From the NCBI GenBank assembly GCA_020721745.1, contig DYMC01000019.1, positions 1 to 20,240 on the forward strand: a stretch of DNA of 20,240 nt, read 5' to 3'. Below the pieces are notes generated by a model. That model ran no database searches. It was not told the origin of the DNA and worked only from the letters and a program-made list of their open reading frames with translations. Below are positions 14,236 to 20,240 of the stretch, one piece after another. The position numbers and the translations under genes were made by a program. How positions within the stretch are numbered: position 1 is the first letter of the stretch; the number at the start of each line of letters is the position of its first letter. Origin of the DNA: Lentisphaera sp. GTDB taxonomy: Bacteria; Verrucomicrobiota; Lentisphaeria; Victivallales; GWF2-50-93.

Positions 14236-14799
14236 TCAGCGTGAAATCTCCTTGAGGAACAGCGAGGCGGCGGCCAGCTTGGCGTCTATCTTGTCCCCAA
14301 GGGACTCCCTCTCCGCCAAAAAGTCCCCCAGTTTGTCCAAGTGAACGAGGAACGTCTCTATATCTTCCGACTCGTCGAACTTGGTTTCCACGGAGGAATT
14401 CGGCGACTCCTCGTCTATCTCCATGATCGCCAATGCTACCGACTCCGAGGACATCCCGGGAGAGCTGAAGAAAGGGGCGCTGACGCGCAGAACGCGCCCG
14501 AGCAGGCCGCACTCCTCGGCGAGTTCCCGGACGGCTGTTTCCGGAACCGATTCGCCGGGGTCTACCAGACCCGCCGGAAATTCGATCACGTACGCGCCGG
14601 CCGGAGGCCTGAACTGCCTTATGAGGACTATCCTGCCCGATGGCCTTGCAAACGCCATCATCATCACCGCCCCCCTGCCTGATGAGCGCGAGCACGCCTC
14701 CCAGTCCCTCGTGATTCCATCCTTGTCCTTGTAGGAAATTCTCTCCAGCGAAAGCCATTTGCCGGCGTGAAGGGTCTCTTTTTTTTCGATGCCTGGCAT
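14236..14799 (-). CDS. Nudix hydrolase, ADP-ribose pyrophosphatase-like
   Basis: A 187-aa cytoplasmic hydrolase of nucleoside diphosphate-linked compounds. The Nudix box G-x5-E-x7-RE-U-x-EE-x-G-U is complete at residues 77-99 (G77, E83, R91-E92, E95-E96, G98). The preceding VLIRQFRPPAGAYVIEFPAG is typical of the ADP-ribose/ADP-sugar pyrophosphatase (NudF-like) branch, so ADP-ribose is the likely substrate. The start ATG at 14799 has AGGA 6 bases upstream; the longer frame to 14862 would add a basic stretch without a ribosome binding site. It stands alone, convergent with the exported operon and divergent from coaE. Confidence 0.88.
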   Translation of the reverse strand: MPGIEKKETLHAGKWLSLERISYKDKDGITRDWEACSRSSGRGAVMMMAFARPSGRIVLIRQFRPPAGAYVIEFPAGLVDPGESVPETAVRELAEECGLLGRVLRVSAPFFSSPGMSSESVALAIMEIDEESPNSSVETKFDESEDIETFLVHLDKLGDFLAERESLGDKIDAKLAAASLFLKEISR

Positions 14800-15102
14800 T
14801 TTTTCCTGATTTTTTTTGTTTCCGCGTTTGCATTTTCTGCGCACCCCCATATAATACAGCATCTTTTGTTTTTTGTAAGTTCATTTTTCCCGCCCGTTTT
14901 CAGTGGGACTGCAAGACAGAAAAGGTTTTGTCGCTCCCGGAGTCCAAGGGCGTTTTGATACACTGCGCGATATGGCATCTCGAACGTGTGAATTCAACGA
15001 GGCATGGTCTTTTTTCCAGTTTCATCTTTTCCAAAAAACCAGTGAATCGTTCCAGATGGATCTTCTCTGCTGTAAACAATTCAACAAATCATCGTCTTCC
15101 CC
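14800..15102. other. Divergent intergenic region Nudix / coaE
   Basis: 303 bp, T-rich near the Nudix gene. One candidate promoter for the Nudix gene is listed separately. No convincing promoter for coaE, no RNA gene and no repeat was seen; a 69-codon frame at 14903-15112 on the plus strand has no support. Confidence 0.4.
14851..14878 (-). promoter_or_regulatory. Candidate promoter of the Nudix gene
   Basis: On the minus strand TTACAA (14878-14873), 16-bp spacer, TATTAT (14856-14851). The -35 is weak and the -10 is good. The start codon is about 50 bp downstream. Confidence 0.35.
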
Positions 15103-15687
15103 ATGCTCATAGGCCTTACCGGAGGAATCGGATGCGGAAAAAGCTCCGCCCTGGCCTTCTGCAGGGAGGAGGGATGGAAAGTCTTCGACTCCGACGCATG
15201 CTGCGCGGAGCTATACGCTTCGCCATCGGGCGAGGTCACCGAGAAGATCAAGAGCAGATGGGGATGCGAATTCATCGGCAGGAACGGCCTGCCGGACAAG
15301 CGGAAGATAGCCGACCTTGTCTTCGGAAGCGAGGAGGAGAGAAAATGGCTGGGGGAGCTGATCCATCCTGTCGTCCTGCGGGAGATGAGGGCATCCGCGT
15401 CGAGGGAGAAAAACATGGTCTGCGATGTCCCACTCCTCTTCGAGGCGGGATGGAGAGGAGAGTTCGAACATGTCGCATGTGTCTGGGCTCCTGAGAGCCT
15501 GAGGCTCGAACGCCTAGCCGCCAGAGGGATGGACAGGAGCTCGGCAAAAAAGCGCTTCGCCGCCCAGATGCCGGCGGACATGAAGCTGGAGATGGCCGAC
15601 TTCGGACTTATAAACGCGGGAAGCATGCAGAACCTGCGCAGGCAGTGCGTCGAATTACTGAAACAACTGGCTCGGCAAGAGCGATAA
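15103..15687 (+). CDS. coaE: Dephospho-CoA kinase
   Basis: A 194-aa P-loop kinase that phosphorylates the 3'-hydroxyl of dephospho-CoA, the last step of coenzyme A synthesis. The P-loop GGIGCGKSS is at residues 7-15, the DSDACC block near 29-34 carries the expected acidic residue, DVPLLFEAGW is the typical Walker B-like segment, and RFAAQMPADMKLEMADF...INAGS is the family C-terminal signature. Length is normal (about 200 aa). There is no Shine-Dalgarno before ATG 15103, though the start fits the family N-terminus exactly. rho begins 21 bp downstream; the coaE-rho order is common in PVC bacteria. Confidence 0.95.
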   Translation: MLIGLTGGIGCGKSSALAFCREEGWKVFDSDACCAELYASPSGEVTEKIKSRWGCEFIGRNGLPDKRKIADLVFGSEEERKWLGELIHPVVLREMRASASREKNMVCDVPLLFEAGWRGEFEHVACVWAPESLRLERLAARGMDRSSAKKRFAAQMPADMKLEMADFGLINAGSMQNLRRQCVELLKQLARQER

Positions 15688-15708
15688 TACAAAAACGGAG
15701 GGATGGAA

Positions 15709-17238
15709 ATGCCGGAACAATTCAACGAAGAACAGAACCATGGCCAGGTGCCGCAGGGTGGCGGAGCCAGAAGCCGTTCGCACGACGATAGCGACCCGAG
15801 AGGAGACTCGATCTACCGCCGCCAGCGAAGGCCCTACCCGAGACAGAACCAGCGCTACGCCGGGAATGGCAACGGCGATGATCAGATGCCGCGGGAAAGG
15901 GAGAGGGAGAGGGAGAGGGAGAACGGCAGGAACAATGGACTTCCAAGCGACGATGCCGTCTACGTCCCCAGGGACAAGACCGCGCCGAGCCTGAACATCA
16001 CCGAGCTCCAGGAAAAGGAAATGGAGGAGCTGGCGAAGATGGGCACCGAGATAGGCATAGAGGGGATCGGGGCGCTTGAGAAGAGAGACCTGATCTTCGA
16101 GATTCTCAAGGCAAACGCCGAGAAAAACGGCATCATGTACGGCAGCGGATACCTGGAGATACTGCCCGACGGATACGGCTTCCTCCGATCACCCAACTTC
16201 TGCTACCTGTACTGCCCGGACGACATATACCTGAGCCCGTCGCAGATAAGACGCTTCTCGCTGAAGACAGGCGACTTCGTCTCCGGACAGATAAGACCCC
16301 CGCGCGACAAGGAAAGATACTTCGCCATGCTCAAAGTCGAATCCATCAACATGGAGCACCCCGAGAAGAAGAAGCAGATAATCCCCTTCGAGAACCTCAC
16401 TCCATACTTCCCGACGAAAAGACTCATGCTCGAACGCGAACCCGAAGAGATCTGCACGCGCGTGGTGGACATCGTCACCCCGATTGGAAAGGGGCAGCGC
16501 GGCCTCATCGTCGCCCCGCCCAGGACGGGAAAAACGGTCCTCCTGCAGAAAATCGCCAACAGCATCACAAAGAACAACCCCGAAGTGATCCTCATAGTCC
16601 TCCTCATAGACGAAAGGCCCGAGGAGGTCACCGACATGAAGCGATGCGTCAAGGCCGAGGTGGTAAGCTCCACCTTCGACGAACCCCCGGACAGGCACGT
16701 GCAGGTCGCCGAAATGGTCATAGAGAAGGCGAAGAGACTTGTCGAATACAAGAAGGATGTGGTCATACTCCTGGACAGCATCACCCGCCTTGCCAGGGCC
16801 TACAACACGCTTCAGCCGCACAGCGGCAAGATACTCTCCGGCGGCGTGGACTCCAACGCCCTCCACAAGCCCAAGCGGTTCTTCGGGGCCGCCAGGAACA
16901 TCGAGAACGGGGGAAGCCTCACCATCATAGCGACGGCGCTGATAGACACCGGCAGCCGCATGGACGAAGTGATATTCGAGGAGTTCAAGGGAACAGGCAA
17001 CATGGAGCTCAACCTTGACAGGCATCTGGTGGACAAGAGGATATATCCGGCAATCAACATCGAGAAGAGCGGAACCAGGAAGGAGGAACTGCTCCTGCAT
17101 CCCGACGAACTGCAAAGGATATGGATGCTGAGAAAGGCGATGAACGGAGTTCCAGCCATCGAGGCCATGGAGCTGCTGATAGGAAAATTGAAAAAAATAA
17201 AGACCAACGTCGAGTTTTTGATGACTTTGCAAGTATAA
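15709..17238 (+). CDS. rho: Transcription termination factor Rho
   Basis: A 509-aa hexameric RNA-dependent ATPase that ends transcription at C-rich, unstructured RNA. The N-terminal approximately 95 residues form a Gln/Arg/Asp-rich disordered extension with the run RERERERERE. Then come the N-terminal helical domain, the RNA-binding cold-shock domain (LPDGYGFLRSPNF, 152-164), the P-loop PPRTGKT (270-276), Walker B ILLDSITRLARAYN (D356), and GGVDSNALHKPKRFFGAARN with GTGNMELNLDR. ATG 15709 is preferred over ATG 15703, because GGAGGG (15697-15702) is directly adjacent to the first and 6 bases from the second. Basic extensions of this type occur in Rho of several phyla and add RNA affinity. Cotranscribed with coaE. 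Confidence 0.97.
   Translation: MPEQFNEEQNHGQVPQGGGARSRSHDDSDPRGDSIYRRQRRPYPRQNQRYAGNGNGDDQMPRERERERERENGRNNGLPSDDAVYVPRDKTAPSLNITELQEKEMEELAKMGTEIGIEGIGALEKRDLIFEILKANAEKNGIMYGSGYLEILPDGYGFLRSPNFCYLYCPDDIYLSPSQIRRFSLKTGDFVSGQIRPPRDKERYFAMLKVESINMEHPEKKKQIIPFENLTPYFPTKRLMLEREPEEICTRVVDIVTPIGKGQRGLIVAPPRTGKTVLLQKIANSITKNNPEVILIVLLIDERPEEVTDMKRCVKAEVVSSTFDEPPDRHVQVAEMVIEKAKRLVEYKKDVVILLDSITRLARAYNTLQPHSGKILSGGVDSNALHKPKRFFGAARNIENGGSLTIIATALIDTGSRMDEVIFEEFKGTGNMELNLDRHLVDKRIYPAINIEKSGTRKEELLLHPDELQRIWMLRKAMNGVPAIEAMELLIGKLKKIKTNVEFLMTLQV
15893..15922 (+). repeat. Tandem GGGAGA hexamers in rho
   Basis: One GGGAAA followed by four perfect GGGAGA units. Because the unit is six bases, changes in copy number keep the frame and only lengthen or shorten the Arg-Glu run of Rho. 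Confidence 0.85.
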
Positions 17239-17245
17239 TACCGGA
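17232..17245. repeat. Left direct repeat flanking the structured element
   Basis: AGTATAATACCGGA matches AGTATAATAACGGA at 17347-17360 in 13 of 14 positions. This copy covers the rho stop codon. The preceding bases TTTGCA are also shared with the region before the other copy, which has an extra CCAGCTC. Confidence 0.6.
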
Positions 17246-17346
17246 GCCTATTGCAAAATTGCATATGGAACGCCGGTCCTATGACCGGTCCTGGAGCCAG
17301 CCATAGGGCTGGCGATCCAGTTAACAGTCAATTTTGCAACCAGCTC
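17244..17346. repeat. Double-hairpin palindromic element behind rho
   Basis: Terminal inverted repeats GAGCCTATTGCAAAATTG (17244-17261) and CAATTTTGCAACCAGCTC (17329-17346) pair at 15 of 18 positions, with one 3x3 internal loop. Inside are two further hairpins: CCGGTC-CTAT-GACCGG (17273-17288), and CTGGA GCCAGCC-ATAG-GGCTGGC GA TCCAG (17291-17320). The whole folds as a three-way branch. It encodes nothing. With flanking direct repeats it looks like a small non-autonomous mobile element or a REP-like palindromic unit; a rho 3' structured RNA is the alternative. A candidate second copy end is at 46-60. Confidence 0.65.
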
Positions 17347-17360
17347 AGTATAATAACGGA
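17347..17360. repeat. Right direct repeat, containing a perfect -10
   Basis: AGTATAATAACGGA, 13 of 14 identical to 17232-17245. It contains TATAAT (17349-17354), 43 bp before the zinc-ribbon gene start at 17398, so the element may have brought or preserved a promoter for that gene. No matching -35 is evident at 16-18 bp. Confidence 0.55.
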
Positions 17361-17397
17361 TCGCAAGTAAAATCAAAACAGCCAAGGAGAACGTGAA

Positions 17398-17613
17398 ATG
17401 TCAGTCCTAATCTGTACCTACTGCGGAGCGGAAATCACAGCGCAGGCCGTCGAAGCCGAAGACGGGCACTGCCCCGAGTGCGGAGCCGTGCTCACCCTTC
17501 TGAGAAGCAAGTTCGGAGACGATGAAGACGACGAACTCGATGAAGACAGCAACTCCTTAGAGGAGGACGAAACGCAGGACGAGTTCCAAGACGACGAGGA
17601 GGAGGACAACTGA
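17398..17613 (+). CDS. Small zinc-ribbon protein with acidic tail
   Basis: A 71-aa protein. C6-x2-C9 (CTYC) and C25-x2-C28 (CPEC) make a zinc ribbon over residues 1-33. The remaining approximately 38 residues are almost entirely Asp/Glu (DDEDDELDEDSNSLEEDE). The start is well supported by AAGGAG 8 bases upstream. Such a ribbon plus acidic tail would suit binding to a basic partner or RNA polymerase, but I recognise no named family. It lies between rho and the FtsB-like gene, 37 bp before the latter. Confidence 0.72.
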   Translation: MSVLICTYCGAEITAQAVEAEDGHCPECGAVLTLLRSKFGDDEDDELDEDSNSLEEDETQDEFQDDEEEDN

Positions 17614-17650
17614 GCCACTTGGCGACAACGCGGAAGGATGATGCCTGCCC

Positions 17651-17989
17651 ATGACCTTGAACAAGATACTCACTTGGCTGCTTTTGCTCGGCTGCGCGAT
17701 ACTCTTCGCGGTCGGCCTTGCGATTCTGGTTCCAAAGCACGACAAGATGAAGAAAATGCAGGATGCCATCTCCAGCCTGGACGGCAAACTGGCATTGGAG
17801 AAGGCGGAACTCCAGCGGATGAAGGAGGAATACCGCGATCTCCACTCGGACCCGGACACGGTCGAGAAGATTGCGAGGGAGAAATACAACCTTTGCAGGA
17901 ACGGGGAGATAGTATACAGATATTCCCCCGAGGATCTGAAGGGGGGCGGACTGGTGGGCCCGGTAGGGATCGAACCTACGACCCGGTGA
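17651..17989 (+). CDS. FtsB/DivIC-like septum formation initiator
   Basis: A 112-aa bitopic membrane protein. It has a transmembrane helix at about residues 8-27 (WLLLLGCAILFAVGLAILVP), a coiled coil at 30-65, then DPDTVEKIAREKYNLCRNGEIVYRY, the hallmark of FtsB/DivIC, which bridges FtsQ/DivIB and FtsL in the divisome. The last 13 residues (GLVGPVGIEPTTR) are translated from the opposite strand of the tRNA gene, because no stop occurs before it: the gene overlaps the tRNA by 38 bp, tail to tail. GGAAGG lies about 12 bases from ATG 17651. The true family domain ends near EIVYRYSPEDL. Confidence 0.85.
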   Translation: MTLNKILTWLLLLGCAILFAVGLAILVPKHDKMKKMQDAISSLDGKLALEKAELQRMKEEYRDLHSDPDTVEKIAREKYNLCRNGEIVYRYSPEDLKGGGLVGPVGIEPTTR

Positions 17990-18027
17990 TTATGAGTCAC
18001 CTGCTCTAACCGCTGAGCTACGGACCC
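17952..18027 (-). tRNA. tRNA with anticodon CAT (Met elongator, or Ile2)
   Basis: The minus-strand sequence folds as a full cloverleaf of 76 nt. The acceptor stem is GGGTCCG/CGGGCCC with one G-U, the D arm GCTC-AGCGGTTA-GAGC, the anticodon arm GGTGA-CTCATAA-TCACC, and the T arm GTAGG-TTCGATC-CCTAC. Discriminator A and CCA are encoded. Anticodon CAT means either elongator Met or, after lysidine modification, Ile2. The acceptor lacks the initiator 1-72 mismatch, so it is not initiator tRNA. A weak promoter TTGTTT-N16-TATGTT (TATGTT at 18054-18049) lies upstream on the minus strand, within the start of the LysM lipoprotein region. Confidence 0.96.
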
Positions 18028-18063
18028 GCCTTCTCAAAACGGGCGGATAACATACAGCGTATC

Positions 18064-18867
18064 TTGAAAAAAACAAATCCAACACAGCGCACAGTCGGCA
18101 GGACAGGCCGCTCACCCCTTGGCGCAGCCCTGTGCGCACTCTCGCTCTCCATCGCGATCCAATCCTGCTCCCCGGAGGCCGGCGACGACTCAAGACACCC
18201 CGTCTTCATCAAGGCCATGAACGAGAAATCAGACAGGAATTTCCCCCAGGCCGAAAAGCTCCTCCACGAATTCCTCCTCGTAAAACCACTCTCGCTGCGC
18301 GCACACCTCGAACTGGCATACCTCTACCAGGACAATCTCGACGACCCGCTCAAGGCCGCATACCACTACAGGAGATATCTGGACATCGCGCCAGACGCAA
18401 CCGACGCGGAGGAAGTCAAGGCCCTGCTCAATGCCTCCGAGAGAAGACTGCTCGAACGTCTCGCATCGCGACAAGGAAAAACCACATACGACAAGTCCGC
18501 AAAAATCGAGGCCGAGAAAAAAGCCCTGCTGCTCCAGAACCAAGCCCTCAAAGAGGAAAACGAAAGACTAAAAAAAACGTCCTCCCCACAGATTTCACTC
18601 CAAACGCGTGAAGATACTCGGCCGCAGACGCAAGCCCACCCCGAACAACCCCGGCAGGACAAAGAGCAGAACCAAGAGCCTCAAAAAAAGAAACACCCCG
18701 AATTCTACCTCGTTGAACCGGGAGACAGCCTCAGCAAAATCTCAAGAAAAATATTCGGAAGCACAAAATACTACAGAATCATATATCAGGCAAACAAGGA
18801 CAGCATCCCTTCCGAAGACTCACCCCTCATGATAGGACAGAAACTGGCAATTCCGGAAATCGAATAA
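18064..18867 (+). CDS. LysM-domain lipoprotein with TPR-like repeats
   Basis: A 267-aa envelope protein. A signal sequence with hydrophobic core LGAALCALSLSIAIQS is followed by C35, a likely lipidated cysteine, though Q at -2 is unusual for a lipobox. Residues 47-115 are TPR-like (KLLHEFLLVKPLSLRAHLEL, KAAYHYRRYLDIAPD). Residues 140-176 form a coiled coil and 177-212 a Gln/Pro/Lys linker. The C-terminal LysM domain (YLVEPGDSLSKISRKIFGS to MIGQKLAIPE) binds peptidoglycan. The frame begins with TTG at 18064; there is no in-frame ATG before residue 52 and no Shine-Dalgarno, so the start is uncertain. It resembles LysM/YgaU-type proteins linked to cell wall growth and lies behind the FtsB-like gene and the tRNA. 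Confidence 0.85.
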   Translation: MKKTNPTQRTVGRTGRSPLGAALCALSLSIAIQSCSPEAGDDSRHPVFIKAMNEKSDRNFPQAEKLLHEFLLVKPLSLRAHLELAYLYQDNLDDPLKAAYHYRRYLDIAPDATDAEEVKALLNASERRLLERLASRQGKTTYDKSAKIEAEKKALLLQNQALKEENERLKKTSSPQISLQTREDTRPQTQAHPEQPRQDKEQNQEPQKKKHPEFYLVEPGDSLSKISRKIFGSTKYYRIIYQANKDSIPSEDSPLMIGQKLAIPEIE

Positions 18868-18873
18868 CCCGAT

Positions 18874-18901
18874 TTGACAAATCCGCCAGATATGCTACTG
18901 T
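18874..18901 (+). promoter_or_regulatory. Candidate sigma70-like promoter of the toroid-protein gene
   Basis: Perfect -35 TTGACA (18874-18879), 16-bp spacer and TACTGT (18896-18901), the -10 being weak. The start codon is 37 bp downstream. Confidence 0.45.
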
Positions 18902-18938
18902 CATCCGAAATGCAAAATTCATAGAGGAGACTGGAACC

Positions 18939-20153
18939 ATGAAGAGAATGACTGCGATTTTCGCAGCTTCGGCACTAATCCTTTCCGCCGGCTTGCCAGG
19001 CACTGCAGAGGATGCGACCCCGATAAAGTCGAACCCAATCGAGGAATCGGTCCTGCGCGAATCGCTCGCTTCGATCCAGCGCGGCGTCAACTTCCTGACC
19101 GACAAGCAGATGGAGAACGGATCGTGGTGCGACCACCCCGCGATCACAGGCCTCTGCGCGATGGCACTGCACAACAGCGCGGCAAAACAGACCCCGGAAG
19201 TCAGGAAGGCCGCCGTCGAAAAGGCGAGGAAATACATACTTGGATTTGCGCAGAAAGACGGCTCGATATGGCCCGCCGACCGCGAGAAGGACTACCCCAA
19301 CTACAGCACGGCCATCTCCCTGGCCGCCCTCGCCATCATCGGAAACCCCGAGGACTTCGATGTCATGAAGAAGGCAAGAGCCTTCCTCATCGGCTCGCAA
19401 TACGACGAGGACAACACGGAGAATCCGACCGGCAAGGACAACGCATCCTTCGGAGGAATCGGATACGGCTCCTCCGGACCCGGCAGGCCCGATCTCTCCA
19501 ACACCCAATGGGCGCTCGAGGCTCTCTACCTGACTGAATTCCTCGACAAGGAGCCGCATTCCGCCGACCCGAAGGACGCGGAGAAGGCCGGGCTCGCATG
19601 GAAAAACGCAGTCCTCTTCCTCAGCCGGCTCCAGCACCTGCCGGAGTCGAACGACCAAGTATGGGTCGTCAAGGACAAAAGCTCCCCCGACCGGGGCGGA
19701 TTCATATACAAACCCAACGAAAGCAAGGCAAGCGACAAATTCGAAGACAAAAAGAGCCTCCGCTCATACGGATCCATGACCTACGCCGGACTCAAAAGCA
19801 TGATCTATGCGAAACTCGCAAAGGACGACCCAAGAGTGAAGGCCGCAGTCGAATGGGCGGCACAAAACTACACCCTCGACGAAAACCCCGGAATGGGACC
19901 GGAAGGACACTACTACTATCTCAACGTCATGGCAAAGGCACATGCGGCGATGGGAGAGGACGCGGTGAAGACCCCGGACGGCAAGACCCACAATTGGCGC
20001 GCCGAACTCCTGAAGAAAATGCTCGAACTCCAGAAAGGCAACGGACAATGGCTGAACGACAAGCACGGACGATGGATGGAGTCAATACCCGAACTGGTCA
20101 CCGCATATTCCCTCATCGCAATGGAGGCCGCACTGGGGCCATACAAGGAATAG
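18939..20153 (+). CDS. Exported prenyltransferase/squalene-cyclase-like alpha-toroid protein
   Basis: A 404-aa protein with a signal peptide (MKRMTAIFAASALILSAGLPGTA, cleaved near 23). It contains repeated helix-pair units with QW-like motifs: QMENGSWCDHPAITGLCAMA, QKDGSIWPADRE...YSTAISLAAL, and QKGNGQWLND, as in squalene-hopene cyclases and prenyltransferase repeats. I see no DxDD protonation motif, and it is about 200 residues shorter than a cyclase, so cyclase activity is unlikely. Such exported toroid proteins are common in Planctomycetes and Verrucomicrobia with no known activity. Conserved segments SFGGIGYGSSGPGRPDLSNT and YGSMTYAGLKSMIYAKL fit that group. GAGGAG precedes the start at about 9 bases. 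Confidence 0.88.
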   Translation: MKRMTAIFAASALILSAGLPGTAEDATPIKSNPIEESVLRESLASIQRGVNFLTDKQMENGSWCDHPAITGLCAMALHNSAAKQTPEVRKAAVEKARKYILGFAQKDGSIWPADREKDYPNYSTAISLAALAIIGNPEDFDVMKKARAFLIGSQYDEDNTENPTGKDNASFGGIGYGSSGPGRPDLSNTQWALEALYLTEFLDKEPHSADPKDAEKAGLAWKNAVLFLSRLQHLPESNDQVWVVKDKSSPDRGGFIYKPNESKASDKFEDKKSLRSYGSMTYAGLKSMIYAKLAKDDPRVKAAVEWAAQNYTLDENPGMGPEGHYYYLNVMAKAHAAMGEDAVKTPDGKTHNWRAELLKKMLELQKGNGQWLNDKHGRWMESIPELVTAYSLIAMEAALGPYKE

Positions 20154-20186
20154 GCCGGCCAGTCCAACGCCAATCGCCAGGCATGT

Positions 20187-20240
20187 TCATCCTAAATTAA
20201 GCAGTTGGCCGCATTTGTCGCAGATACGAGGCAGCAAGAC
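20187..20240 (-). CDS. Possible C-terminal end of a further gene (cut by the window edge)
   Basis: Seventeen open codons on the minus strand end in RICDKCGQLLNLG and stop TGA (20187-20189). CxxC resembles a zinc ribbon. Only the tail is in the window, so it may be a chance frame. Confidence 0.25.
   Translation of the reverse strand, partial: VLLPRICDKCGQLLNLG

Noticed and set aside
14903..15112. 69-codon plus-strand frame before coaE
   Set aside because: No ribosome binding site, overlaps the coaE start and has low-complexity Ser/Phe content.
15893..15922. CRISPR-like or phase-variation repeat
   Set aside because: Hexamer units inside the rho frame; no spacers, and copy changes cannot switch the frame.
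18939..20153. True squalene-hopene cyclase
   Set aside because: Signal peptide present, too short and no DxDD motif.

Overview
The window reads as chromosomal DNA of a moderately GC-rich Gram-negative bacterium. The best guess from gene content is the PVC superphylum (Lentisphaerota, Kiritimatiellota or Verrucomicrobiota). Supporting points are a coaE-rho gene pair, a secreted prenyltransferase/squalene-cyclase-like toroid protein, a Hanks-type kinase with an N-terminal zinc ribbon, a sialate O-acetylesterase-like secreted protein and a short alanyl-tRNA synthetase. The taxonomic call is inference. There is no CRISPR array, phage, transposase or recognisable defence system.

Layout: 1-6159 is read on the minus strand. 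It holds a DPS-like ferritin flanked on both sides by related operator-like sequences, then a membrane-anchored coiled-coil protein whose C-terminal domain is split between two frames at an in-phase A AAA AAG heptamer, then the tightly overlapping unit ilvD - 85-aa conserved small protein - alaS. From 6331 the plus strand carries ffh, a GAF-like protein coupled to a Ser/Thr kinase, and a promoter followed by three overlapping genes for exported proteins (10020-13920). Two of these three look catalytically damaged: a sialate O-acetylesterase homologue with lost active-site blocks, and an exonuclease/endonuclease/phosphatase (EEP) paralogue that has lost most metal and catalytic residues, placed right behind an intact EEP protein. 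A Nudix hydrolase follows on the minus strand, then coaE-rho, a structured palindromic element, a small zinc-ribbon protein with an acidic tail, an FtsB/DivIC-like division protein whose 3' end runs antisense into a tRNA(CAT) gene, a LysM lipoprotein and the secreted toroid protein.

Housekeeping functions dominate: translation (alaS, tRNA), protein targeting (ffh), transcription termination (rho), CoA synthesis (coaE), branched-chain amino acids (ilvD), iron/oxidative stress (ferritin) and division/envelope (FtsB-like, LysM). The parts most likely to be undescribed are the candidate -1 frameshift gene, the three-gene exported operon rich in pseudoenzymes, and the approximately 103-bp double-hairpin element behind rho. 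Four promoter candidates (2393-2420, 9927-9954, 14851-14878, 18874-18901) all have a 16-bp spacer. All calls come from reading motifs by eye; no database search was possible.
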